Assembly (NCBI RefSeq): GCF_036325985.1
Contig: NZ_JAUHLI010000001.1
Span: 62,001-126,000 of the forward strand
Length of the DNA: 64,000 nt
Direction: 5' to 3'
From: Alkalimonas cellulosilytica
Lineage (GTDB): Bacteria; Pseudomonadota; Gammaproteobacteria; Enterobacterales; Alteromonadaceae
The translations under genes and the position numbers were made by a program. Below the pieces are notes generated by a model that did not search any database, was not told the origin of the DNA, and was given only the letters and a program-made list of their open reading frames with translations. This document shows positions 1-7,623 of this stretch, one piece after another (position 1 is the first letter of the stretch; each line of letters starts with the position of its first letter).

Positions 1-134
1 ATCGGATGCAGAAGCTCGGACAGTTTGCTGGCTTCGAATTGTTTATACCTGTCAACTGCATTGATGTCCCTGCGGAGCAGTTTTGTAAAGAGGTCAATCT
101 GATGCGACTGCAGCAGTTGAACGCCGATTCTTAA
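1..134 (+). CDS. C-terminal end of an unidentified protein (partial)
   Basis: The reading frame is open from the left edge (first full codon at 3) to a TAA at 132-134, giving 43 residues that end in LMRLQQLNADS. The segment has normal composition (GFELFIPVNCIDVPAEQFC) and is followed by a 68-base gap holding a plausible promoter, so it looks like the tail of a real gene whose start lies outside the window. I do not recognise the family; no domain can be assigned from so short a piece. Confidence 0.55.
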   Translation, partial: RMQKLGQFAGFELFIPVNCIDVPAEQFCKEVNLMRLQQLNADS

Positions 135-136
135 GC

Positions 137-165
137 TAGACAGTTCAGAGTGGCTGTATCATAAT
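137..165 (+). promoter_or_regulatory. Possible sigma-70 promoter for the small gene at 203
   Basis: A TAGACA box (137-142) is followed after 17 bases by CATAAT (160-165), each matching four or five of six consensus bases. It lies in the gap between the left partial gene and the next start codon. This is only a pattern match. Confidence 0.35.
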
Positions 166-202
166 GGAATGAAATTAGTACTGTTAAGTCAGGTGGCTAT
201 GC

Positions 203-538
203 ATGAATAATTACGAAAAGGCATTTTTGGTAAGTGGGCGCAACACCATTATTCACAAGCAAAAGAAAGTGGATTTGGTGATCATTAATGACGATGAAGA
301 CCCACCGCTGATTGTGACCCGGCATGGGGTAAAGCCTTTTAAGGAAGCAGTGCCAGCCAGTCGTTCTGAAGCCAAAGAGCGTTATATGGAGCTGGTTGAT
401 ATCTCCAGTACCGAAGTGTTTGGTGAGTGTAAGACCTTATTATTTGTTCAGGCGCTGAACAACAAAGAATACAAAATTGATTACAGCAAAGCCAATACCG
501 AGCTATTTATTCGCGTTCATCAGGATAATTACATCTGA
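203..538 (+). CDS. Conserved-looking hypothetical protein, 111 aa
   Basis: A 111-residue soluble protein with no signal peptide, no membrane segment and an even mix of charged residues. It starts at an ATG with AGGTGG a few bases upstream. The N-terminal half is rich in beta-prone stretches (KKVDLVIINDDEDPPLIVTR) and the C-terminal part in charged helix-like sequence. I do not recognise the family. It stands alone between the left partial gene and the DUF342 gene, with 82 bases before the latter. Confidence 0.6.
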   Translation: MNNYEKAFLVSGRNTIIHKQKKVDLVIINDDEDPPLIVTRHGVKPFKEAVPASRSEAKERYMELVDISSTEVFGECKTLLFVQALNNKEYKIDYSKANTELFIRVHQDNYI

Positions 539-620
539 TTGCTGATTTGCCCTGGCCAAAAGAGGTACAGGGCTTGCCTTTCCGCTGAATTTTTGTTTCA
601 TTAGGACTACACAGCAATAA

Positions 621-2312
621 GTGGTGTCCTATCCGGTGAGCGTCCAATCTATAAGCTTTAAAGAAAAAGAACAACAAGTGCACGCTGTTGTCTCCGTCAG
701 TGATCAGCCATTGAGTAAAGAAGTCTTGCAACAAGCCATGCAAGCTGCTGGATTTGGTCGCTGCAAGCCAGTGCCAGAGCAAATTAAAAACCTGCTGGCG
801 CACTATGAGCAAGAACAACAGAAAGTCAAAGAAAAGCTACAAGCACCAGGCAGTAAAGAGCTCAGTTATCTGGTGGCTGAAAAGATTCCAGCAGAACTTA
901 GTTTCAGTATTGCCGAAGACAAAATGTCGGCCAGCGCTCATATCACCGCCGCTTTTGGCGGCGACCCAATCTCTGCCAATGCCCTGGTGAAGGCCGCCCA
1001 GAAAGAAGGCATTGTGTTCGGTTTTATCAAAAATAACATTATTCATTTGGTCAGCCAGGCCAGCAAAGCTGAGCCTGGAGCAAAGCTAAAACACACCATT
1101 GCTTTGGGACGCGCGGTGAGCCAGGGTGAAAACTCACGATTCGAGCCCTTGATCCCTTCGATGGAAAGTCGCCGTAACCGTCCGGTAATTAACCCGGACG
1201 AAAAAAAAGCAGACTTACGGGATTTTGGCGTGATCCCTTCGATAGCTCCGGGTGAGCCTTTGATGCGACGTCATCCACCTACTCCGGGGAAAGAAGGGAT
1301 GACCGTCACCGGTGAGCCAATGCCTGCCATGCCGGGGCTAACTGTCGAGTGGAATTTAGGTGAAGGTGTTGGCTTGTCAGCCGAGGATCCAGATGTATTA
1401 AAAGCCACCCGTGATGGCTTGCCTCGCGTGATTGAAGCTGGTGCGACGGTGGATGAAGTCTTTAGTGTCAAGGAGGTGGATAACAGCACCGGCCACATTA
1501 TTTTTAAAGGCTCAGTGGTTATAAGCGGTGATGTACGTGAAGGCATGAAAGTGATTGCCGGCGGCAATATTTTTGTCAAGGGAATCATGGAGGGAACTTT
1601 GCTTGAAGCCGGTGGCGATGTCACCATTCAAGGGGCTGTCATTGGTCATCAAATCTCCAATCCTGGCGCCGAAAGTGATTACAGCACTGTCGTGACCGCC
1701 AAAGGCGATGTGCAGTGCAATATGGCACAATATGCCCGCTTTAACTGTGGCGGTAATTTGTATGTCAACAAGCAACTGGTGCACAGTGCGGTAGAGGCTC
1801 ACAGTGTCTTCGCCGGGCCGGAGGAAAAGCCCACCGGTAAAATTATCGGTGGTACCTTCTATCTGGATCAAGGGGTGTATGCTGGTAGCTTGGGGGCTTT
1901 GTCCATCAGTTCTGTCGTGATCCGTCTAAATCGTTTGATAGATCCTATCGTTGAAAAACAAGAAGTACTGCGTGCCAGTGTTGCTGGCCTTAAAACCGAT
2001 ATGGCGGCTGTAAAGGAAAAAATTGAGCAGTTTAAAAAGCTTGATGGAAGTCCTGCCATTGAAGCCAGACTGATGGAGCTATCGACAGAGTTTGAAGATT
2101 ATCGACGCACGGCTACTGAGTTAATTGCCGATATTCGCTTGTTGGAAGAGCAACGCAAAGAGCTGTTAAATAAAGCAGAGGTAGTTGCCCGTAATGAGCT
2201 TTTCTCCGCGGTAGAAGTGCAGTTTGATAAAGAAATCATTCGTAGCAGGCGTGAGTATGGTCCGTCCAAAATTCATATGGTGGGTGTAAAGCCAGAAATC
2301 GAGCCGCTGTAA
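621..2312 (+). CDS. FapA/DUF342 family protein
   Basis: A 563-residue cytoplasmic protein of the DUF342 (flagellar assembly protein A, FapA) family. The N-terminal third is mixed alpha/beta. The centre, about residues 190-400, is the characteristic right-handed beta-helix-like region with repeated Gly-rich turns (IIFKGSVVISGDVREGMKV, GGDVTIQGAVIG). The last 130 residues are a charged coiled coil (QEVLRASVAGLKTDMAAVKEKIEQ region). Members in Vibrio are reported to act in polar flagellum assembly and to bind the PTS protein EIIA-Glc; whether this one does is unknown, since no flagellar genes are nearby. The start is GTG 621 (or GTG 624) behind a weak TAGGA, so the exact N-terminus is uncertain. 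Confidence 0.85.
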   Translation: MVSYPVSVQSISFKEKEQQVHAVVSVSDQPLSKEVLQQAMQAAGFGRCKPVPEQIKNLLAHYEQEQQKVKEKLQAPGSKELSYLVAEKIPAELSFSIAEDKMSASAHITAAFGGDPISANALVKAAQKEGIVFGFIKNNIIHLVSQASKAEPGAKLKHTIALGRAVSQGENSRFEPLIPSMESRRNRPVINPDEKKADLRDFGVIPSIAPGEPLMRRHPPTPGKEGMTVTGEPMPAMPGLTVEWNLGEGVGLSAEDPDVLKATRDGLPRVIEAGATVDEVFSVKEVDNSTGHIIFKGSVVISGDVREGMKVIAGGNIFVKGIMEGTLLEAGGDVTIQGAVIGHQISNPGAESDYSTVVTAKGDVQCNMAQYARFNCGGNLYVNKQLVHSAVEAHSVFAGPEEKPTGKIIGGTFYLDQGVYAGSLGALSISSVVIRLNRLIDPIVEKQEVLRASVAGLKTDMAAVKEKIEQFKKLDGSPAIEARLMELSTEFEDYRRTATELIADIRLLEEQRKELLNKAEVVARNELFSAVEVQFDKEIIRSRREYGPSKIHMVGVKPEIEPL

Positions 2313-2391
2313 CTCCTTGCTATGCCATGGAGCTCCTACTTTATCAGAGCTTTGCTATAGCCTGCAGCCAATTGGCCTGAAGCTTGCTATA

Positions 2392-2457
2392 TTTTCTGTC
2401 AGAAGAGCGGCTACCCATCTTGAACGCATCGGCCGTTGGTAACGAAGTGACAGAAAA
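2392..2457 (+). promoter_or_regulatory. Inverted repeat in the leader of the Lcl-domain lipoprotein gene
   Basis: TTTTCTGTCA at 2392-2401 and TGACAGAAAA at 2448-2457 are perfect 10-base inverted repeats, and the second arm ends three bases before the start codon at 2461. No clear Shine-Dalgarno sequence lies between the right arm and the ATG. The arms could pair in the mRNA and hide the start, or be a two-site operator. Confidence 0.4.
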
Positions 2458-2460
2458 ACT

Positions 2461-4110
2461 ATGACAAACACCCGATGGCTACTACTGATTAGTTTGCTGC
2501 TGTTGATGGCTTGTGGTGATAAAGGCTCTGAAGCCGATGGCCTTGCCAGTGTCAATGCCGGGCCGGATCAGAAACTACATGCAGGAGCAGTATTAACCCT
2601 TGCAGCCCGCGGCGATCCTGCCGGCGGTGAGTTCAGCTGGCATCAACTCAGTGGTCCTGCTTTAGCTGACTTCCCGCACGCAGGGGCAAGCATTTCATTG
2701 ACACTGCCGGAGCAAATCAGCCAGGCACGCTTGGTTTTTGAAGTGCGTTACAGATTGCCTGATGGTCGCCTGTTGACAGACCGGCTGCAGGTGGAAGTGA
2801 TTCCAAGGGTGTCACAGCCAGTGGCATTCATTCAAAGTTCCCTCACCTCAGAGCAGACAGCCTTGACTGGTCAACTAGTCCTGCTGGATGGCAGTGAATC
2901 CTTTGATCCAGAAGGGCAAAGCCTTTCCTTTTTCTGGCAACAACTTGCAGGCGATATCAATTGGCTGGACGGCCAGAACCTGTCTGGGCCACAATTGCAG
3001 CTAAAAGCACCTTTACTGGCTGCGGATAGTCTTTTTTTGTTTGAACTCACGGTGCAAAATGATGCTGGCTTAAGCGATCAAGCTGAAATTCAGGTGAGAG
3101 TACAAGGCAACGCGGCTGGTATCTTTGCTGATCCGGGGCCGGAGCAAAGGGTAATTGAATTTAAGCGACACTGGTTGGATGGCAGCGATTCAGCTTCATT
3201 GCGAAGTGCCGTTAGCTGCCTTTGGACACAAATTGCTGGTAATACCGTTGTGCTGACCGATGCAACCGATTGTCGTACGGACTTTATCGTACCGGATAGC
3301 CGGCTTAAGCCTGGGTTAGTTTTTCAATTGCAGGTGCAAGACAGCAGTGGCGCCAGTGCAACAGCCCCATTAAGGTTAATGGTGCATCCCTCGGCGCTGC
3401 ATTACCAGCCAGATACAGGCCAAAGACAGTGTTACGATCAACTGGCGGCGATCCCTTGTAACAATCAGGCCTATCCACGGCAGGATGCTGACTTTGGCCG
3501 TGATGCCATAGCGCCATTTTTGAATAAGATAGGTGTTGGCCGGGCAGGATTCGATTTTAGTAAGCTGGATGCCTTTGGTGATGAGTTACCGCGTGATGCT
3601 ACGGAATTTGTGTGCCTACGTGATAATGTCACTGGCCTTATTTGGGAGTTAAAAGAGCCGGTTGCTGCAAGCCTGGCTTCGGCGTCGCTGCGCTCAGCCA
3701 GTAACTATTACAGTTGGACCAGCAGTGCCGATGGCAATGGCGGTAATGCCGGTCAGGCTGCAGCCGCCCAGGATGGTTGCCCCAGCAATAGCGATTGCGG
3801 CACTGCAACCTATGTCGCTGCGGTGAATACCAGCCTCTACTGTGGCGGGGCCAATTGGCGTCTGCCCACTGTTACAGAGTTAAACAGCCTGGTTGATTTT
3901 GGCGAAGCGGAAGTGCTTGACCCAGCACTGTTTCAGCATGAACCGGATTCAGCTGTGTTGGGACATCGCTATTACTGGACCCGTCAGAGCAGTGCTGAGG
4001 GCGGTGGTGCCCATGCCGTCTGGGTGATTAGTATGGGTGATGGCAATGATAACTCCTTGCCCAAACGTGCTGACAGTCGTGCTTATGTTCGCCTGGTACG
4101 CAGTCCTTAA
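2461..4110 (+). CDS. Lipoprotein with Ig/PKD-like repeats and C-terminal Lcl (DUF1566) domain
   Basis: A 549-residue exported lipoprotein. The signal peptide ends in a lipobox (LLLLMAC, Cys 18) followed by GD, so it may be kept at the inner membrane by the Asp at +2. Residues of about 30-310 hold three repeats of the K319/PKD Ig-like type (VNAGPDQKL..., LLDGSESFDPEGQSLSFFW..., ADPGPEQRVIEF...). The last 150 residues are an Lcl C-terminal/DUF1566 domain, shown by VTGLIWELKEP, CGGANWRLPTVTELNSLVD, YYWTRQSS and AYVRLVRSP. In Legionella Lcl this domain mediates adhesion. The next gene, 9 bases downstream, carries a second DUF1566 domain, so the two are probably co-transcribed and work together at the cell surface or periplasm. 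The ligand is unknown. Confidence 0.85.
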   Translation: MTNTRWLLLISLLLLMACGDKGSEADGLASVNAGPDQKLHAGAVLTLAARGDPAGGEFSWHQLSGPALADFPHAGASISLTLPEQISQARLVFEVRYRLPDGRLLTDRLQVEVIPRVSQPVAFIQSSLTSEQTALTGQLVLLDGSESFDPEGQSLSFFWQQLAGDINWLDGQNLSGPQLQLKAPLLAADSLFLFELTVQNDAGLSDQAEIQVRVQGNAAGIFADPGPEQRVIEFKRHWLDGSDSASLRSAVSCLWTQIAGNTVVLTDATDCRTDFIVPDSRLKPGLVFQLQVQDSSGASATAPLRLMVHPSALHYQPDTGQRQCYDQLAAIPCNNQAYPRQDADFGRDAIAPFLNKIGVGRAGFDFSKLDAFGDELPRDATEFVCLRDNVTGLIWELKEPVAASLASASLRSASNYYSWTSSADGNGGNAGQAAAAQDGCPSNSDCGTATYVAAVNTSLYCGGANWRLPTVTELNSLVDFGEAEVLDPALFQHEPDSAVLGHRYYWTRQSSAEGGGAHAVWVISMGDGNDNSLPKRADSRAYVRLVRSP

Positions 4111-4119
4111 GGAGATCCT

Positions 4120-4632
4120 ATGCACTTTATCCTATTGCTAAGTGTGCTGCTCACTGCTGGCCTTGTGCAGGCTAGCCAGGCCTGTTTTGCTGACATTTCC
4201 GCTTCCACCCTAAATGATGATTTTACTGCTTTGCCTGGAGGACAGGTGCTGCAACAAAGCAGGGGATTGATCTGGCAGCGTTGCTTGTATGGACAAAGCT
4301 GGAACCACGCTGAGCAGCGCTGTGATGGTTCGGCTATCCGGTTGACCTGGCAGGAAGCTCTGCAGCAAAGCATCAGCATGTCTGACACTGCTCTTGCCTG
4401 GCGCGTGCCAGATGTAAAAGAAGCGATGAGTATGATTGAACGCCAGTGCGTTGATCCTGCTATCCGGTTGTCCGTGTTTCCAAATGCCAACAGTGAAACT
4501 ATCTGGACCAGCACCACAGTGCAGGCTATGCCAGCTGAAGCCTGGGCCATTGCCATGTACAGTGGTAAAAACAACCGCAAAGGCAAAGAGCAGCAACTTT
4601 ATGTGCGCTTTGTCCGGCTTTCCGATGAGTAG
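4120..4632 (+). CDS. Exported Lcl (DUF1566) domain protein
   Basis: A 170-residue protein that is little more than a signal peptide (cleavage expected after VQASQA) and one Lcl/DUF1566 domain. Diagnostic segments are GLIWQRCLYGQSW near the start, WRVPDVKEAMSMIE in the middle (the usual form is WRLPT.EL..L) and LYVRFVRL at the end. Four cysteines before residue 100 suggest disulfides, as expected for a periplasmic protein. It follows the larger Lcl lipoprotein by 9 bases with a GGAG ribosome site, so the pair forms an operon. Confidence 0.8.
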   Translation: MHFILLLSVLLTAGLVQASQACFADISASTLNDDFTALPGGQVLQQSRGLIWQRCLYGQSWNHAEQRCDGSAIRLTWQEALQQSISMSDTALAWRVPDVKEAMSMIERQCVDPAIRLSVFPNANSETIWTSTTVQAMPAEAWAIAMYSGKNNRKGKEQQLYVRFVRLSDE

Positions 4633-4715
4633 ATGGTTGGCTGCGTTTGATTGTGCTGAGTAAAGAGTTGGAATAAGCTACCATCTACCAACAGTGGGGT
4701 AGGCAGGATTATGTT

Positions 4716-5477
4716 GTGAAACGTCTGATAATTTTCAGCCTGTTGTTTAGTGTCTGGTCAGTTCAGGCCCGCGACTGCAATATGGGCTTTGGCTATGGTT
4801 TGCTGATTTCCCCGGAGCAAATCCGCATTATGAGTAATGATCGGACTCTGATGCAGATCAATCATGATGCTCAGTTGTTTATTCAGGGCGAATGGCAGGA
4901 TTTAAGCGAGGAAGACACCGCCTTGGTGACGGAGTACAGTCAGGGGCTGCGTAAGTTTGTGCCAGAAATTGTCAGCATAGCAGTGGATGGTGTTGAGTTA
5001 GGCTTATCTTCCATGGAGCGGATGTTGTCTGGTGTAGGCAGCCGATCGCAGCAAGCCGAATGGAATGATTTGATCCGGGAAACGACCTTTCAGTTGATGT
5101 CGCGTTTTGTCCGCAGTGGCGATCACTTTTATCTGGCGCCACAAAGCCTGAACGAGCTGGAGCATTTCTTAAATGGCGAATTGAAGCCACAACTCAATAA
5201 TCTGGCGCGCCACTCCTTTGGGGCTGTATGGGAAGCACTACGCGATACCTTGCAGCATACCGATGCTAACTTTGAGCAAACCGATCCACAGCAGTGGGAT
5301 GCTGTCGGTCATTTAGTGGACCGTATTAACTCAGGACTGGACGAAAAAGCCAGCTTGTTGGAAGAGAAAACGGCTTTGTTTTGTCAGCGGCTGAAGGAGC
5401 TGAACGAAATTGAGTCGCAATTGCAGCAGAGACTGCCGCAACTGCTTGCCTACGATCTGGTGGTGCAAAAGAACTAG
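4716..5477 (+). CDS. YggN-like (DUF2884) exported protein
   Basis: A 253-residue protein with a cleavable signal peptide (VWSVQA/RDC) and the DUF2884/YggN layout: a short N-terminal beta region with QINHDAQLFIQGEWQDLSEEDT-like sequence, then a long charged helical C-terminal half (EEKTALFCQRLKELNEIESQ region). It starts at GTG 4716 with AGGCAGGA upstream. In E. coli yggN lies near hemW/rdgB, and here that group begins 4 kb away, which supports the assignment. Function in the periplasm is unknown. Confidence 0.8.
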   Translation: MKRLIIFSLLFSVWSVQARDCNMGFGYGLLISPEQIRIMSNDRTLMQINHDAQLFIQGEWQDLSEEDTALVTEYSQGLRKFVPEIVSIAVDGVELGLSSMERMLSGVGSRSQQAEWNDLIRETTFQLMSRFVRSGDHFYLAPQSLNELEHFLNGELKPQLNNLARHSFGAVWEALRDTLQHTDANFEQTDPQQWDAVGHLVDRINSGLDEKASLLEEKTALFCQRLKELNEIESQLQQRLPQLLAYDLVVQKN

Positions 5478-5506
5478 GCCCGTTGCCGGGCCTGAGTATT
5501 TTTTTT
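5476..5506 (+). terminator. Rho-independent terminator after the YggN-like gene
   Basis: The 7-base stem AGGCCCG/CGGGCCT (5476-5482 and 5487-5493) with a TTGC loop is followed by GAGTATTTTTTTT. The stem begins in the stop codon of the plus-strand gene and the T-run reaches the stop codon of the convergent gene, so it separates the two units. Confidence 0.8.
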
Positions 5507-7457
5507 AGTTGGTACTTTGCACCAGGCGAAAGCCATTATTGCGATGGCGGATGGTGGCATCATGGCTGGTGCGGTAGGTGGCTGTCAGCTCGGTTGGGCT
5601 CGACAGCCAAGTGCCACCTCTTTGCACGCGTCGGACACAATTACCAGATAATACAGGGGCTACCGAACGAGCTGCTTGTTGGTAATTTGGATTCCAGCAA
5701 TCCATGGTCCATTCCCACACATTGCCGTGCATATCGAACAAACCAAAGTTGTTGGGCGCAAAGGACATCACGGCAGTGGTCCCATCGAGCTGAGTACTGC
5801 ACTCACCACCACTGCGCCGTCCGAAGCGTGCTTGCTCGCAAGTGATCTGCTGGCCAAACTGGTAAGGATCCTGGTTGTGGGCCTTGGCGGCATATTCCCA
5901 TTCTACTTCCGAGGGCAAGCGAAATTGCTGACGGGCAGCCTGATTCAGCCAGGGAATAAACTCCATGGTAATTTCATTAAAACTGACATTAATCACGGGT
6001 CTGTTGCCACGCCCCCAGCCTTCATCTCTGGGGCGGTGTTTGCATCCACCTTGTTCGACACAAGCATCCCACATGGCAAAGGTCACCTGATGGGCCATCA
6101 TCTGAAACTCTGGCACCTCGATGGTTCTCACCGGCAACTCTGCTTCGGGGCAGTTTACCTGGGTACAACCCATGCTGAAGCTGCCTGCCGGGATAGTCAC
6201 TAACTGGTACATTGAACGGGTTGCCTCCAGTCGCTGTGACTCAATCTGAGCCAGGCGCTCCATACTATGGTGTTCGGTCAGTAGTTGACGATCCGATGCG
6301 GAAGGCTTGCTGATGGCATAGGTAACACCCATCAACAACAGAGCGCCAATGCCAGCTGCGCCCAGTTGCAATTGGCGTGAAAAGCCAGCTGGCTTAGTGT
6401 CATCCTCAGGCGATGACACCGGGACAGCCTGAATGGGCTTGGACACGCCTGGCGTTTGTTCTGAACGGGGGGGAGCTTGTTTTACTGCTGGCTTTTCTTG
6501 CGGTGCCTTGGGTTGTGGGGCAGGTTTTAAATCAGCCACCACCGGTTGCAGGCTGGTATCATCCAGCCGGGCTAGTACTTCAGCCACACTTTGTGGCCGA
6601 TCTTTTTGACGTAGGCGGACACAAGACTCCACCAAATTGTACAGGCCCTGGCTGTAGCCTTTGGTTTGCTCCCGAAGGGGAGGCAATGGATCGGGTTCGT
6701 GATCCAGTGTTGCATTGAGCCGATCCTGTGCATAAGGCAGCTCAATCCCCGTCATCAGACGATACAAGGTCATGCCCAGCCCATAAAAGTCACTGGCTGC
6801 GGTCAACTGAGTTTTCTTTGATAGCAGTTCTGGCGCAAGATATGGCGAGACAGACTCAAGCGCTAGCATGGCTGCCAGAGTATTGCTGCTGCCAACCAGC
6901 TGTGACTGGCAGAAATGGCTGAGTACCGGTGCCGACCACTCGCGCAGCAGAATGTTTTCAGGTTGAATCCCCAGATGCACGATACCTTTGCTGTGCAAGT
7001 GCTGTAACCCATCCAGCAATGGCAGCAGCAAGGCGCGGATATCTGCTTCTGGCAGAGGTTGAAATGCTTCTTGCTGAATCTGTTCCTGCAAGGTTGGGCT
7101 GTCAATTCGCTCATGCACACTGAGGAAAGTGCCACCATGTTGCAGACAAGCCAAAGTCCGGTTTAAAGCCGGGTGGTTGCAATCGGTCAGTTGTTGAATC
7201 ACCTCAGAAAAACGTTCGATGCTTTCCTGCAAGGCATCTGTTTTTGACACATCACTGACACTGATCTCACTGAAACTGCTGCGCCTGCTGGCCAGCGCTG
7301 TGGGGAAAAACTCATTCAATGTGACCAGACGATTGCTGGTTGCACTTAAAGCGCGGTATGTAATGCTGATATCATTGTGCCGCAGTGCTTTAACAATACT
7401 GTAATCCTGGACTGGGGATCCTGTGCTTAAAGGTACTCGATTTTCTGTTATTTTCAT
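5505..7457 (-). CDS. Membrane-anchored pseudokinase fused to an FGE-sulfatase-like domain
   Basis: A 650-residue protein. Residues 18-300 have the Ser/Thr protein kinase fold (GIVHLGIQPENILLR, YLAPELL, SDFYGLGMTLYRLMTG). The three catalytic positions are changed: the VAIK lysine is Asn48 (VTLNEFFP), the HRD aspartate is Gly163 with the following lysine Gln165, and the DFG motif is His181-Phe-Cys183. A Pro/Lys-rich linker leads to one membrane segment (about 364-382). Residues 416-648 form a formylglycine-generating-enzyme/SUMF1-like domain (IPAGSFSMGC, FRLPSEVEWEYAA, GNVWEWTMD, RVQRGGTWLSS, NNGFRLV). This lacks the paired active-site cysteines of true FGE, so it is probably a binding module in the periplasm. 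The likely role is ligand sensing or scaffolding across the inner membrane. It is convergent with the Lcl-domain genes. Confidence 0.85.
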   Translation of the reverse strand: MKITENRVPLSTGSPVQDYSIVKALRHNDISITYRALSATSNRLVTLNEFFPTALASRRSSFSEISVSDVSKTDALQESIERFSEVIQQLTDCNHPALNRTLACLQHGGTFLSVHERIDSPTLQEQIQQEAFQPLPEADIRALLLPLLDGLQHLHSKGIVHLGIQPENILLREWSAPVLSHFCQSQLVGSSNTLAAMLALESVSPYLAPELLSKKTQLTAASDFYGLGMTLYRLMTGIELPYAQDRLNATLDHEPDPLPPLREQTKGYSQGLYNLVESCVRLRQKDRPQSVAEVLARLDDTSLQPVVADLKPAPQPKAPQEKPAVKQAPPRSEQTPGVSKPIQAVPVSSPEDDTKPAGFSRQLQLGAAGIGALLLMGVTYAISKPSASDRQLLTEHHSMERLAQIESQRLEATRSMYQLVTIPAGSFSMGCTQVNCPEAELPVRTIEVPEFQMMAHQVTFAMWDACVEQGGCKHRPRDEGWGRGNRPVINVSFNEITMEFIPWLNQAARQQFRLPSEVEWEYAAKAHNQDPYQFGQQITCEQARFGRRSGGECSTQLDGTTAVMSFAPNNFGLFDMHGNVWEWTMDCWNPNYQQAARSVAPVLSGNCVRRVQRGGTWLSSPTELTATYRTSHDATIRHRNNGFRLVQSTN

Positions 7458-7580
7458 TATGATCTTGACCCTAATGTAATACTTTTGTCCCTTTTTTTAA
7501 GAAATTTGCGATTACATTCCATGCCTTAGGCTTCAGGTATGTTATAAACGGAATTGAGGCTCAGGCCAAGCGATTATTGA

Positions 7581-7605
7581 TAAAAAAGGCGGGGTTAGCC
7601 GCCTT
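7581..7605 (-). terminator. Rho-independent terminator after the DUF885 gene
   Basis: Read on the minus strand, AAGGCGG and CCGCCTT arms (7599-7605 and 7586-7592) close a short loop and are followed by TTTTTTA. It lies 19 bases past the stop of the DUF885 gene and ends the hemW-side transcript before the pseudokinase gene. Confidence 0.8.
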
Positions 7606-7623
7606 AGTCAGAGTTTTCTTGGG

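Noticed and set aside
2461..7457. Diversity-generating retroelement using the Lcl/FGE domains as targets
   Set aside because: These folds are known retroelement targets, but there is no reverse transcriptase gene or template repeat in the window.
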